A stretch of 64,000 bases of DNA from Elioraea rosea (GTDB lineage Bacteria; Pseudomonadota; Alphaproteobacteria; Acetobacterales; Acetobacteraceae), in contig NZ_VFAC01000015.1 of the NCBI RefSeq assembly GCF_007644105.1, positions 27,263 through 91,262 on the forward strand, written 5' to 3'. Shown here in pieces: positions 53,974-61,902 of the stretch. The notes under the pieces were generated by a model, which was not told the origin of the DNA, ran no database searches, and saw only the letters and a list, made by a program, of their open reading frames with translations. Each line of letters begins with the position of its first letter. Position 1 is the stretch's first letter. A program made the translations under genes and the position numbers.

Positions 53974-54813
53974 TCAGCCGCAGGGGCGGTTCTGCGGTGT
54001 CGGGTCGAAGCCGTCGAAGCCAGGCGTGCCGCGACCCGGAAAGATGGTGACCGGTGCGGTGCCCGGCCGCGGCGCGATGCCGAACCACTTCTCGTAGATG
54101 CGCGCGATCGCGCCGTCGCGCTTCATGCACTCGATCGCCCAGTCGATCTGGTCACGCAGCTCGCGATTGTCGCGACGCACGGGGATAGACCAGTACTGCC
54201 CGGTCTCGAGCTCGAGCGCGAGCTGCAGCGCCGGCAGCCGACGCACCGCGAAGGCAAGCGCGGTATTGCCCGCGAGGTTGGCGAAGGACCGGCGGGCGAT
54301 CACGTCCTGGATCGCGTCGGACTGGGTGTCGAAGGTGTTGACGCGGAAGCCGTAGCGCTGCGCGTTCTGCTGCGCCCAGGTGTCGTAGAGCGACCCCTTG
54401 TTGACCGAGATCGTCTGCCCGCGAAGCTGCTCGAGCTCGGTCAGCGTCGTGCCGCGGAGCACGACGAACTGCATGTTGGTGTTGAGGTAGGGCTCGCTGA
54501 ACAGCAGGTTCTCCGACCGTTGCGCCGTCACTGTCGTCGGCGCTGCGATGAAGTCGTATCGCCCCGCATTCAGGGCGGGGATAAGCCCTGCGAAGCCGAG
54601 CGCATCGATGGTCACGGGCCGGCCGAGACGGCGGCCTATCTCCTCCGCGAGATCGACATTGAAGCCTTCGATGCCGCCGCCGAGCTTCGGCATCGCATGC
54701 GGGGCAAAGGTGCCGTCGAGCGCACTCGTCAGGGGCGCTGGCGCCGGCGCGGTCTGGGCCGCGGCCGAGGTGACGAGAAGCAAGCCGACGCAGACGCCAT
54801 GCCAGATACGCAT
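53974..54813 (-). CDS. Amino-acid-type ABC transporter substrate-binding protein
   Basis: A 279-residue periplasmic receptor of family 3. The signal peptide is RIWHGVCVGLLLVTSAAAQ. The mature fold includes GGIEGFNVDLAEEIGRRLGR, FIAAPTTVTAQRSENLLFSE, GQTISVNKGSLYDTWAQQNA and the ending IDWAIECMKRDGAIARIYEK. An extra C-terminal ~40 residues are Pro/Gly-rich and end in PCG. No permease or ATPase is adjacent, so it is an orphan here. Upstream GGGAGA and AGGA offer ribosome binding for the ATG at 54813. Confidence 0.87.
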   Translation of the reverse strand: MRIWHGVCVGLLLVTSAAAQTAPAPAPLTSALDGTFAPHAMPKLGGGIEGFNVDLAEEIGRRLGRPVTIDALGFAGLIPALNAGRYDFIAAPTTVTAQRSENLLFSEPYLNTNMQFVVLRGTTLTELEQLRGQTISVNKGSLYDTWAQQNAQRYGFRVNTFDTQSDAIQDVIARRSFANLAGNTALAFAVRRLPALQLALELETGQYWSIPVRRDNRELRDQIDWAIECMKRDGAIARIYEKWFGIAPRPGTAPVTIFPGRGTPGFDGFDPTPQNRPCG

Positions 54814-54907
54814 CGAATCCTGTCTCCCTGAACGTTGTCCGCGCATCAGACGGGAACGGTGAGGCAATGACAACAGGGCAGGCGACGCGCTCGCTGATGC
54901 ATCCAGA

Positions 54908-55726
54908 TCAGGCGCCCGGAACGTCGGCCGTGATCGCCCCATAGAGCTCTGGCCGCCTGTCGCGCCGCGAGGGAAAGTCGATTCGCGCGCGGATGACCGA
55001 ATCCCGCGAAATGTCAGCAGCGATGATTGTCTCGGCCTCACCATCGGCCGAGGCAAGCACCTTGCCCGTGGGGTCGGAGATCAGGCTGTGGCCGCCGAAG
55101 GTCCAGCCGCCTTCGCGGCCCACCTTGTTCGCCGCGATGAGGCAGCAGCCGTTCTCGAAGGCGCGGGTGCGCAGCACTTCCTGGAACATGCTGGTGCGCG
55201 ACGTGGCGTAGGGCGCAACGAGCAGTTCGGCCCCGTTCACGGCAAGCGAACGCGCGGTTTCAGGGAAGGCCATGTCGTAGCAGATGCCGATCCCGATGCG
55301 CCAATCGCCCATGCGGTAGGTGTCGAACCTCGCGCCGTATCGGAAATAGAGCTTCTCGAGGCTCAGCACCGCCGCGGGATGGACCTTTCGGTAGCGGAAG
55401 ATGATCTCTCCTGCCGGATCGATATGGAAGGCGGTGTCGAAGTAGAGGCCGGGCCCGGCCATCTCGTAAATCGTCGCGATCACCGCAACGTTATTCCGCC
55501 GTGCCGTCTCCCTGACCTTCGTCAATGCGTGCCCGTCCTCCGGTTCGGCGAGGGCGAAATGGGCCTTGTCCTGGTACTGCGCGAAATAGAGGGTGTTGAA
55601 GAACTCAGGCAGCACGACGAGTTCCGCACCGTGCTCGGTCGCGGCTGTCGCGATCTCGAGGCAGGCGCGGCTAACGTTCTCCGCCACGTCCGAACCGCTG
55701 GTCATCTGCACCGCCGCAACCCGCAT
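54908..55726 (-). CDS. Carbon-nitrogen hydrolase (nitrilase superfamily)
   Basis: A 272-residue enzyme. The Glu-Lys-Cys triad is Glu41 in VVLPEFFNT, the lysine in FRYRKVHPA and the cysteine in IGICYDMAFPE. Members hydrolyse amides or N-carbamoyl compounds; this one is closest in pattern to omega-amidase/N-carbamoylputrescine amidase-like proteins. The substrate is not known. It is cytoplasmic and stands alone, 94 bp upstream of the orphan binding-protein gene on the same strand. Confidence 0.92.
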   Translation of the reverse strand: MRVAAVQMTSGSDVAENVSRACLEIATAATEHGAELVVLPEFFNTLYFAQYQDKAHFALAEPEDGHALTKVRETARRNNVAVIATIYEMAGPGLYFDTAFHIDPAGEIIFRYRKVHPAAVLSLEKLYFRYGARFDTYRMGDWRIGIGICYDMAFPETARSLAVNGAELLVAPYATSRTSMFQEVLRTRAFENGCCLIAANKVGREGGWTFGGHSLISDPTGKVLASADGEAETIIAADISRDSVIRARIDFPSRRDRRPELYGAITADVPGA

Positions 55727-56091
55727 CTCGATCTCCTCGCACCGACATTGCCCTGATGGTTGGTCTCATCAGGCCACGCATTTACCGCGCCATCCAGCCT
55801 TGCCGGGCGGAGAGGGCCGGTGATGAGACGCAGGCATCGGGTGGACCGCACACGGCGAGTACGTGAAAGCGCATCGGGTACTTGGACCCGACGGGCAAGT
55901 GCGCGCCGGGTGTGTTGGCGGAGGGGGTGCACCCGGATGCGAACCGTCGCTGGCCTGCTCAGACGCCTGTTTCCTGCCGGCTGCGACATCGCCGGCAGAG
56001 GACATGAGGCATGTCAAAGCATGATGCCACGTTCCTTGGTATTAAGAATAACGTTACGCTGCCGGTTATTCGTTTGGACGGGCGAAAAGGA
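55727..56091. other. Intergenic region with tRNA-like repeat and AT-rich promoter patch
   Basis: About 365 bp without a gene. It includes a degenerate copy of the tRNA-Ser 3' end (55916-55945). It also has an unusually AT-rich patch (56035-56075, with TTAAGAATAACGTTA) just before the lipoprotein gene that probably holds its promoter. Confidence 0.6.
55916..55945 (-). repeat. Degenerate copy of the tRNA-Ser 3' end (distal repeat)
   Basis: TGGCGGAGGGGGTG is identical to the 3' terminus of tRNA-Ser(TGA) at 57279-57292. After a 5-nt insertion, GGATGCGAACC matches the tRNA T-arm GGATTCGAACC at 10 of 11 bases. It has the same orientation as the intact tRNA, 1.36 kb away. This looks like an attachment-site remnant. 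Confidence 0.65.
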
Positions 56092-56874
56092 ATGCGGACG
56101 CCGCTTCTCGTCTATCTCGGCTTCGTGCTCGCTACGGCCTCATGTGCCACATCGACGCCCAGCACCGGTGAGCAGCAGAAGCATGCCGGACGGGACCCGA
56201 CAGAAGCCGTCGGCGCGCGGCTCGAAGCGGAATGCGTGACGAAGAAAGGCCGTTATATCGCGCAGGACGACTCGATCCAGCGCTTTGAAGGCTTCACCTT
56301 GACGCTCCCGGGATCTGGCTGGTGCCGGGTTGACCTCGGTGGGAAGACTTGGTTCATCGGCGAAGCCTTGGATGTCGAAGAACTGGCGCGCATGGGGCGG
56401 GACCGGAGCTTGGCCCAGCGCTTCCACACCATCGCCGCGTATGGCGGCCTTCTGCCGGCGGAAAGGTTTGGAGATGAGCTGCGCAGCATGCAGTCCCTGC
56501 GCCGCGCGCTGGAGGCCGATGTCGCGGCAGCAGCGGGGCGCTCAGAGCAACGGACGTCCGATCCGCTCCTTCCTCTTAGCGGTGGCCCGCGGTCACGGAT
56601 GACCAACGTGAGCATTGGCCCCGATGTTTCAGGCACACAGTGCATTCCAGTACACGTTTCGTGGGAGGAGCGGTCCCATCCGTCGCTGCCCCCCGGCACG
56701 ATCCTTCGGGTCGAAGACCGCCGTCGCTACTGCCTCTCTGGCCGTGGCGATGGCGCAGTCGCGTCATTCAGCGAGCGCTACATGGCCGGCGATCCGGATG
56801 CGCGGAGGCGCAGCGGCCGGCTGGAAGCAGTTGCCTCGGAGTTCCTGAGCTCTCTCGTCTTCACTCGTCAGTAG
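56092..56874 (+). CDS. Lipoprotein of unknown function
   Basis: 260 residues. The N-terminus MRTPLLVYLGFVLATASCAT has a lipobox ending in Cys19, so the mature protein is probably lipid-anchored. The mature part has a cysteine pair region (ECVTKKGRYIAQDDSIQRFE, GWCRVDLGGKTWFIGEALD), a helical middle and a beta-rich end (GTILRVEDRRRYCLSGRGDG). I do not recognise a family. The ATG at 56092 is chosen because the signal peptide starts there; an upstream ATG at 56011 gives a non-signal extension. Codon use and the AT-rich leader differ from neighbours. It lies between tRNA-Ser repeats. Confidence 0.65.
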   Translation: MRTPLLVYLGFVLATASCATSTPSTGEQQKHAGRDPTEAVGARLEAECVTKKGRYIAQDDSIQRFEGFTLTLPGSGWCRVDLGGKTWFIGEALDVEELARMGRDRSLAQRFHTIAAYGGLLPAERFGDELRSMQSLRRALEADVAAAAGRSEQRTSDPLLPLSGGPRSRMTNVSIGPDVSGTQCIPVHVSWEERSHPSLPPGTILRVEDRRRYCLSGRGDGAVASFSERYMAGDPDARRRSGRLEAVASEFLSSLVFTRQ

Positions 56875-56952
56875 AACCAGGATCGCGGTTCGCTGGGCTC
56901 GCTTGGGCCTTCGGCGTGGCGCCGATCCATGATGCTGGTCGGAGAGTTCAGA

Positions 56953-57084
56953 TCAGCGATACTGGCCCGGCGCCTCGATTGGCGCCCCGGGAGTGTTCGC
57001 AACCGCCTGGCGCTGTTCGTCCGGAAGACGATAGCCGACTAGGCAAACGCGGCGGTAGTCCCGGCGGCGGCTGCTGACGCGCAT
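56953..57084 (-). CDS. Possible small protein of 43 residues
   Basis: An ATG at 57084 opens a 43-codon frame rich in Arg (MRVSSRRRDYRRVCLVGYRL, ending EAPGQYR). No ribosome-binding site of note precedes it and I recognise no family. It lies inside the island-like segment. It may be spurious. Confidence 0.2.
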   Translation of the reverse strand: MRVSSRRRDYRRVCLVGYRLPDEQRQAVANTPGAPIEAPGQYR

Positions 57085-57188
57085 GCGCTGCCGCGGCGCG
57101 CGTTGCGGCCTTGCGCGCGTCTGTCCTGTGGACCGATTCTCGGCCCCTCGCCAGACCCGACGGTAACTCGTGGAAATCATGAACTCGC

Positions 57189-57210
57189 TGGCGGAGGGGG
57201 GATTCGGACC
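57189..57210 (-). repeat. Second degenerate copy of the tRNA-Ser 3' end (proximal repeat)
   Basis: TGGCGGAGGGGG followed directly by GATTCGGACC, compared with TGGCGGAGGGGG-TGG-GATTCGAACC in the intact tRNA 90 bp away. It is in the same orientation with a 3-nt deletion and one mismatch. The rest of a tRNA cannot be folded from the adjoining sequence. Confidence 0.6.
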
Positions 57211-57278
57211 ACCAAGTGCGCGCCGGCGCGCCCGCTCATCAGAATGCCCGTGGGGGCGAAGCACGCCGCCGGAGCATG

Positions 57279-57368
57279 TGGCGGAGGGGGTGGGATTCGA
57301 ACCCACGGTGCCGTTGCCGGCACGCCGGTTTTCAAGACCGGTGCCTTAAACCACTCGGCCACCCCTCC
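57279..57368 (-). tRNA. tRNA-Ser (anticodon TGA)
   Basis: A 90-nt class II tRNA on the minus strand. Acceptor GGAGGGG is followed by D-arm TGGCCGAGTGGTTTAAGGC. The anticodon stem CCGGT/ACCGG closes loop CTTGAAA (anticodon TGA). A long GC-rich variable arm (CGTGCCGGCAACGGCACCG) precedes T-loop GTTCGAATC, and the 3' terminus is CCCCCTCCGCCA with CCA encoded. It reads UCN codons. Confidence 0.96.
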
Positions 57369-57454
57369 GGGTCAGGCCCCTGATGCCACGACATCGCCGC
57401 CGCGTCACCGCTTCACGGTGGAAATCGAGCCCGTGGCGCGCCTAACTGTTGCCC

Positions 57455-59056
57455 ATGCGCCTCGCCCGACGCTCGCTCCTTGCCTCGCTGCCCGCCCTTG
57501 CCGCACCGCGCCTCCTTCGCGCCCAGGCCGCGCGGCGGCTGACCATCCTGCACACGAACGACGTCCATGCCAGGCACGACCCGGTCAATCGCCTCGGCGG
57601 GGCCTGCAGGAGCGTGGACGAAACCTCTGGCGCCTGCCTCGGCGGTAGCGCGAGGCTTGCAGCGGCCGTCGCGAGCGAGCGCAGGGTAGCCGAGGATGCG
57701 GGGCGGCGCGTCCTCGTGGTCGATGCGGGCGACCAGTTCATGGGGAGCCTGTTCTACAGCCATTGGCGCGGCGAGGCCGAACGGCGCGTGATGGAAGCGA
57801 TCGGCTACGACGCCATGACGCTCGGCAACCACGAGTTCGACCATGGGCCTGCCACCATCGCACGCTTCGTCCGCGCCGCCTCGTTCCCGGTTCTCGCGGC
57901 GAACCTCGATGCGGGCGAGGAGCCGGAGCTCGCGGGCCTGGTGAAGCCCTGGGCGATGCTCGGCGCAGACATCGCCGTCATCGGCGCCGTAACGGCCGAC
58001 ACGCCGCGAATCTCCTCGCCGGGCCCACGCATCCGCTTCGGCAACGAGCTGCGCGCCCTCGCCCGGGCGGCGGAGGAGGCGCGCGCGGCAGGGGCGAGAA
58101 TCGTGCTCGCGCTCACCCATGTCGGCTTCTCGCAGGACAGGGTGATCGCGGGGAGCGTCGCCGGGCTCTCGGCCGTGATCGGCGGGCACAGCCACACGCT
58201 TCTGTCCAACACCGAGGCTTCGGCGCTCGCCCGCTATCCCGCCCCGGTGATGGGCCCTGGCGGAGCCGCCGTGCCGGTCGTGCAGTCGGGCGCGAACAAC
58301 CGCTTCCTCGGCCGGCTCGACCTCGATCTCGACGCCGAAGGAAGGCTGCTCGATGCGCGCGGCGACAGCCTGCCGCTCACCTTCGGCGATGCGCGAGACC
58401 CTGCCGTCGAGGCGCTCGTCGCAGAGCTTTCCCGCCCGCTCGAGGCGTTGCGCGCGCGGGTGATCGGCACCTCTGCGGCCGTTCTCTCGAACGAGACGTG
58501 CAGGCAGGAGGAATGCGCGCTCGGCACTCTCGTTGCCGAAGCGATGCTTGCCGCCGCACGCCCCGCCGGTGCCACCATCGCCCTGCAGAACGGCGGCGGG
58601 CTGCGCGCTGGGCTTCCCGCAGGCGAGATCAGCCTCGGCGATCTGCTCACCGTGCTGCCCTTCTCGAACACGCTTGCGACGTTCCGGCTTTCCGGGGCCG
58701 ACCTGCTTGCCGCGCTCGAGAACGGCTTCTCCGCGGCAGAGAGCGGGGCAGGGCGCTTCCCGCAGGTTGCGGGCCTGCGCGTGCGGTGGGACCCCGCCGC
58801 GCCGCCTGGCCGGCGCGTCGTCTCCGTGACGGTACCCGATGAAGCCGGCGCTGCCTCGGCGCTGGACCCCGCGCGCCTCTATGGCGTGGTGACCAACAAC
58901 TTCATGCGCCAGGGCGGCGACGGCTATGTCTCGCTGCGCGACGGGGCGCGCGAGACGTACGACACGGGGCCGAACATCGAGGATGTCGTGGCGGACTGGG
59001 TCGCTGCCCGCCAGCCCGTGTCGGTGGCGAGGGATGGCCGCATCGCGAGGCAGTAG
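57455..59056 (+). CDS. 5'-nucleotidase/UshA-type metallophosphoesterase
   Basis: A 533-residue exported phosphoesterase. The signal MRLARRSLLASLPALAAPRL resembles a twin-arginine peptide. Metal-binding motifs are LTILHTNDVHARHD, VVDAGDQFMGS, LGNHEFDHG, ALTHVG and GGHSHTLL. The C-terminal 5'-nucleotidase domain has IALQNGGGLRAGLPAGEISL, VLPFSNTLATFRLSGADLL and the substrate-stacking region TNNFMRQGGDGYVSL. It hydrolyses nucleotides or related phosphoesters in the periplasm for scavenging. ATG at 57455, 87 bp beyond the tRNA. Confidence 0.93.
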   Translation: MRLARRSLLASLPALAAPRLLRAQAARRLTILHTNDVHARHDPVNRLGGACRSVDETSGACLGGSARLAAAVASERRVAEDAGRRVLVVDAGDQFMGSLFYSHWRGEAERRVMEAIGYDAMTLGNHEFDHGPATIARFVRAASFPVLAANLDAGEEPELAGLVKPWAMLGADIAVIGAVTADTPRISSPGPRIRFGNELRALARAAEEARAAGARIVLALTHVGFSQDRVIAGSVAGLSAVIGGHSHTLLSNTEASALARYPAPVMGPGGAAVPVVQSGANNRFLGRLDLDLDAEGRLLDARGDSLPLTFGDARDPAVEALVAELSRPLEALRARVIGTSAAVLSNETCRQEECALGTLVAEAMLAAARPAGATIALQNGGGLRAGLPAGEISLGDLLTVLPFSNTLATFRLSGADLLAALENGFSAAESGAGRFPQVAGLRVRWDPAAPPGRRVVSVTVPDEAGAASALDPARLYGVVTNNFMRQGGDGYVSLRDGARETYDTGPNIEDVVADWVAARQPVSVARDGRIARQ

Positions 59057-59116
59057 CGGGCGCACTTAACGCTTCGGCAAAGTCTGCCGCGCATCCTGGC
59101 ATGCGGAGGGATGCCG

Positions 59117-59482
59117 ATGCCGCCGATCGCCGAGACCGACCCTGGCTGGTTCCGAGCGCAGAAGCGCCTGCTCGACGAGGTCGAGCACGGCGTGCGCGAG
59201 GCCAATCGCGCGGTCATCGGCCAGCGCATCCCCGAGATCACGCGCGATGGGTTCCTGCGCCTCGCCACCGTCGTCGCGCGTCTGCGGGCGGACTATCTCG
59301 CCTGCGCGTTGACGCTCGGGCGCGAGAACCGCGGGGAGGTGACGGCGGAGGAGGTCTCGCGCCTGTCGCGGCTCCGCGTCGCCTTCGACGAGGCCCGGCT
59401 TGCCTTCGAGGCGCTCGAGCGTTGCGTGCAGCGCGGCTACGTCGACATCGCCGACCCGCGCGCCACCCGCACCCCGTTCTGA
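59117..59482 (+). CDS. Small helical protein of unknown function
   Basis: About 121 residues, mostly alpha-helical (WFRAQKRLLDEVEHGVREAN, FLRLATVVARLRADYLACAL, LRVAFDEARLAFEALERCVQ), soluble, with no known motif. The ATG at 59117 is preferred over 59111 because GGAGG ends 7 bases before it, while the first ATG is too close. It precedes lexA by 129 bp on the same strand. Confidence 0.65.
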   Translation: MPPIAETDPGWFRAQKRLLDEVEHGVREANRAVIGQRIPEITRDGFLRLATVVARLRADYLACALTLGRENRGEVTAEEVSRLSRLRVAFDEARLAFEALERCVQRGYVDIADPRATRTPF

Positions 59483-59524
59483 CGCCGTTCCGGCCTCCCC
59501 GGTGCTGAAGCCATCGTTGCGCGC

Positions 59525-59552
59525 TTGACGCGACGCGGATCTTGCGGATAAG
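59525..59552 (+). promoter_or_regulatory. Probable lexA promoter
   Basis: TTGACG (59525-59530) is followed 16 bases later by GATAAG (59547-59552), a reasonable sigma-70 promoter. The expected start point falls in the SOS box just downstream, which fits repression by LexA. Confidence 0.55.
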
Positions 59553-59555
59553 CGG

Positions 59556-59570
59556 GTTCCTGATTTGTTC
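59556..59570 (+). promoter_or_regulatory. LexA operator (alphaproteobacterial SOS box)
   Basis: GTTC-CTGATTT-GTTC is an exact match to the alphaproteobacterial SOS box GTTC-N7-GTTC, a direct repeat. It lies 42 bp upstream of the lexA ATG and overlaps the expected transcription start, showing autoregulation. Confidence 0.9.
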
Positions 59571-59611
59571 CGAAGGCCCAGCCGGGCCTGACGTTGGGGA
59601 AGGGTCTCGCC

Positions 59612-60334
59612 ATGCTCACGCGCAAGCAGCACGAGCTGCTCTCGTTCATTGCCGCCCATTGCAGCGAGACCGGCACCTCTCCCTCCTTCGAGGAGATGAA
59701 GGAGGCGCTGAATCTCCGCTCGAAATCGGGCATCCACAGGCTGGTGACGGCGCTCGAGGAGCGCGGCTTCATCCGCCGCCACGCGCACCGGGCGCGGGCC
59801 GTCGAGGTGGTCCGGCTGCCGGACTACCTGGCCCCTGGACGCCGCGCCGGCGCCCGCCGTGGCGAGCCGGTTCTGGTCGCAGAGAGCGGCGGCAACGTCA
59901 CCGCCTTCTCTCGCCGGGCGGAGGCTCCGCCCGCGCGACCCGCAGGCTCGGTTCCGATCCTCGGGCGGATCGCGGCGGGCCAGCCGATCGAGGCCGTCGA
60001 CACCTCGGATGCGGAGGTGCCCATCTCGCCGGAGTACCTGGGCACGGGTGATCATTTCGCTCTCGTCGTCTCCGGCGATTCGATGACCGGCGACGGCATC
60101 CACGATGGCGACCTCGTGCTCATCAAGAGCGCGCAGGACGCGCCGAACGGCGCGATCGTCGTCGCGCTGATCGACGAGTTCGAGGTGACGCTGAAGCGCC
60201 TCCGGCGGCGCAAGGACGTGGTTGCTCTCGAGAGCAGCAATCCCGCCTACCAGCCGCGCATCATCCCGGCTGACCGGGTGCGGATCCAGGGCCGGCTCGT
60301 CGGCCTGTTCCGACGGTTCGACGCGCAGGCCTGA
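59612..60334 (+). CDS. lexA: LexA repressor
   Basis: A 240-residue SOS repressor. The N-terminal winged helix is MLTRKQHELLSFIAAHC and LNLRSKSGIHRLVTALEERG. Autocleavage is between Ala122 and Gly123 (GRIAAGQPIE). The catalytic dyad is Ser157 (SGDSMTGDGI) and Lys195 (EVTLKRL). RecA filaments trigger cleavage and release of the SOS genes. The ATG at 59612 is chosen because MLTRKQ is the family start; an upstream in-frame GTG-type start lies in the leader. Confidence 0.97.
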   Translation: MLTRKQHELLSFIAAHCSETGTSPSFEEMKEALNLRSKSGIHRLVTALEERGFIRRHAHRARAVEVVRLPDYLAPGRRAGARRGEPVLVAESGGNVTAFSRRAEAPPARPAGSVPILGRIAAGQPIEAVDTSDAEVPISPEYLGTGDHFALVVSGDSMTGDGIHDGDLVLIKSAQDAPNGAIVVALIDEFEVTLKRLRRRKDVVALESSNPAYQPRIIPADRVRIQGRLVGLFRRFDAQA

Positions 60335-60352
60335 CGCACGGCCGCGCGCGGC

Positions 60353-61753
60353 CTATTCGCCGGCGAGCCGCACCGCGTTCACCGGCCCGGCGAGGCGCGT
60401 CATCGCCGTGACGTCCTTCGCCTGCTCGAGCGCGAGGATCGCCTCGGCAAGCTGCTCCGCCTTGGGCCGGGAGAGGATCGCATCGGCGAGGCCGTGGAAC
60501 TTCGCCGCGAGCTCCGCATCCGACAGGAAGTTGTCAGGCTCGCCCTTCGGCACCACGACCTTCCTGGTGAAGGTGCCGCGGGCGGTCTCCACGGTCGTGC
60601 GCCCGCTCATGTTCTTCGGGAACTCGGCCTCGATCTCGTTGTCCTGGATGCAGGCGACGCGTCGGGCGAGCGCGCGCACCGTCGCATCCTCGAGAAGCGC
60701 GTAGCTCTCCCAGCCCATCGCGCCCGTCGCGAGCGCGGAGGCGACGACGAAGGGCCCGGAGAACTGGCCGTCGACCACGTTCGCGGGCTCTGCCTTCTTC
60801 GCCGCCGGCTCGCCGATCAGCAGCATGCCCTTGGCCGGCAGGTGCACCGTGACCTTGGTGATCTCGTCCGCCTTCAGCCCGTGCTCTGCGCGAAGCGCGA
60901 TGGCGGCATCGATCGCGGCATGGCCGTAGCGGCACGAGGGGTAGGGCTTCACCGCCGTGTGCATCAGCTCGAACACGGTGCCGAGATCCTCGAGCACGCG
61001 GTCGGGGCTCGGAGAGGGAGCGTAGGCGCGGAGGAAGCCGTGCTTGCCCTCGAGCGCCTGCGCGGCACCGCGGAACCCCTCGCGCGCGAGCATCGCCGCC
61101 GTCAGCCCGGCCATCGCGCTCCAGCCAACCTGGAAGCGCTTCGTCCAGGCGCCGTTGGCGAGGAACTGGAGGCTTCCCGACGCCTGGCTCAGAGCGATGC
61201 CGAGCGCGTCCTCGATCCCCTTCGCGTCGAGCCCGAACACGCGAGAAGCGGCAACAGCGCCGCCGAAGGCGCCGCAGGTGGCTGTGGGGTGGAAGCCGCG
61301 GTCGTAATGGGCGCCGGCGGGAAGCGCGAGGGCGATACGGTTCGTCGCCTCGTAGCCGGCGACGATTCCGGCGATGAGCTCCGCCCCCGTCGCCCCTGCG
61401 ATCTCGGCGGCGGCAAGGGCGGCGGGGATCACCGGCGCGCCGGGGTGCAGGCTTCCGGCCGCGTGGGTGTCGTCGAAATCGAGGCTGTGGGCGAGCGCGC
61501 CATTGACGAGCGCCGCGCCCGCAGGGGTATAGCGTGCCGCGTCGCCGAACACGGCAGCGGTGCCGCCGCAGAGGCCGAGGCCGCGCACGGCCGCGAGCAG
61601 GGCAGGGGTGCTTTCGGCGTCATGCCGGGCGCGGACGATGTTGCCGACGAGATCGAGCACCAGCGCCTTGGTGCGGGCGATGACGGGCGCGGGGAGGGAG
61701 CCGAGCTCGACCTGGGCCGCCCAGGAGGCGAATTCCGCTGTGATGGGGCGCAT
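60353..61753 (-). CDS. MmgE/PrpD family protein
   Basis: A 466-residue protein of the 2-methylcitrate dehydratase/iminodisuccinate epimerase/cis-aconitate decarboxylase family. Typical stretches are LALDLVGN-like KALVLDLVGNIV, NGALAHSLDFDDTHAAGSLH, GYEATNRIALALPAGAHYDRG, GFHPTATCGAFGGAVAASRV and VKPYPSCRYGHAAIDAA. The enzyme is cytoplasmic and cofactor-free. No prpB or prpC is adjacent, so the substrate is open. It converges on lexA with 18 bp between stops. Confidence 0.9.
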   Translation of the reverse strand: MRPITAEFASWAAQVELGSLPAPVIARTKALVLDLVGNIVRARHDAESTPALLAAVRGLGLCGGTAAVFGDAARYTPAGAALVNGALAHSLDFDDTHAAGSLHPGAPVIPAALAAAEIAGATGAELIAGIVAGYEATNRIALALPAGAHYDRGFHPTATCGAFGGAVAASRVFGLDAKGIEDALGIALSQASGSLQFLANGAWTKRFQVGWSAMAGLTAAMLAREGFRGAAQALEGKHGFLRAYAPSPSPDRVLEDLGTVFELMHTAVKPYPSCRYGHAAIDAAIALRAEHGLKADEITKVTVHLPAKGMLLIGEPAAKKAEPANVVDGQFSGPFVVASALATGAMGWESYALLEDATVRALARRVACIQDNEIEAEFPKNMSGRTTVETARGTFTRKVVVPKGEPDNFLSDAELAAKFHGLADAILSRPKAEQLAEAILALEQAKDVTAMTRLAGPVNAVRLAGE

Positions 61754-61902
61754 CGTCCCTCTCCCTCGTTGTGCTTGCCGTGTCCCGAGGGTTCTAGCCG
61801 AGCGCCGCCGCCCCGGCCAGGGCCCGGCCAGGGCGAAAGAAGCCTGCGCCCTGACCCAAGCGTGCGTTGAGAACCACACGGCGGAGTGGCAGACAGGAAG
61901 GT

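Larger units (their letters stand above)
56875..57278. other. Intergenic region between the lipoprotein gene and tRNA-Ser(TGA)
   Basis: About 404 bp. It contains a possible 43-codon open frame (56953-57084, minus) and a second degenerate tRNA-Ser 3' end (57189-57210). No promoter, terminator or other RNA gene is recognisable. Confidence 0.5.
55916..57292. mobile_element. Possible small island remnant next to tRNA-Ser(TGA)
   Basis: A 1.4-kb segment lies between direct repeats of the tRNA-Ser 3' end, on the 3' side of the tRNA where tyrosine-recombinase elements normally insert. It contains one lipoprotein gene with atypical, AT-rich upstream DNA and a second, internal repeat. No integrase or transposase is present, so if this is a mobile element it is a decayed or non-autonomous one. 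Confidence 0.45.

Noticed and set aside
57103..57278. A second complete tRNA next to tRNA-Ser(TGA)
   Set aside because: Only the 3' end (57189-57210) resembles a tRNA; no D-arm, anticodon arm or pairing T-stem can be formed from the neighbouring sequence.
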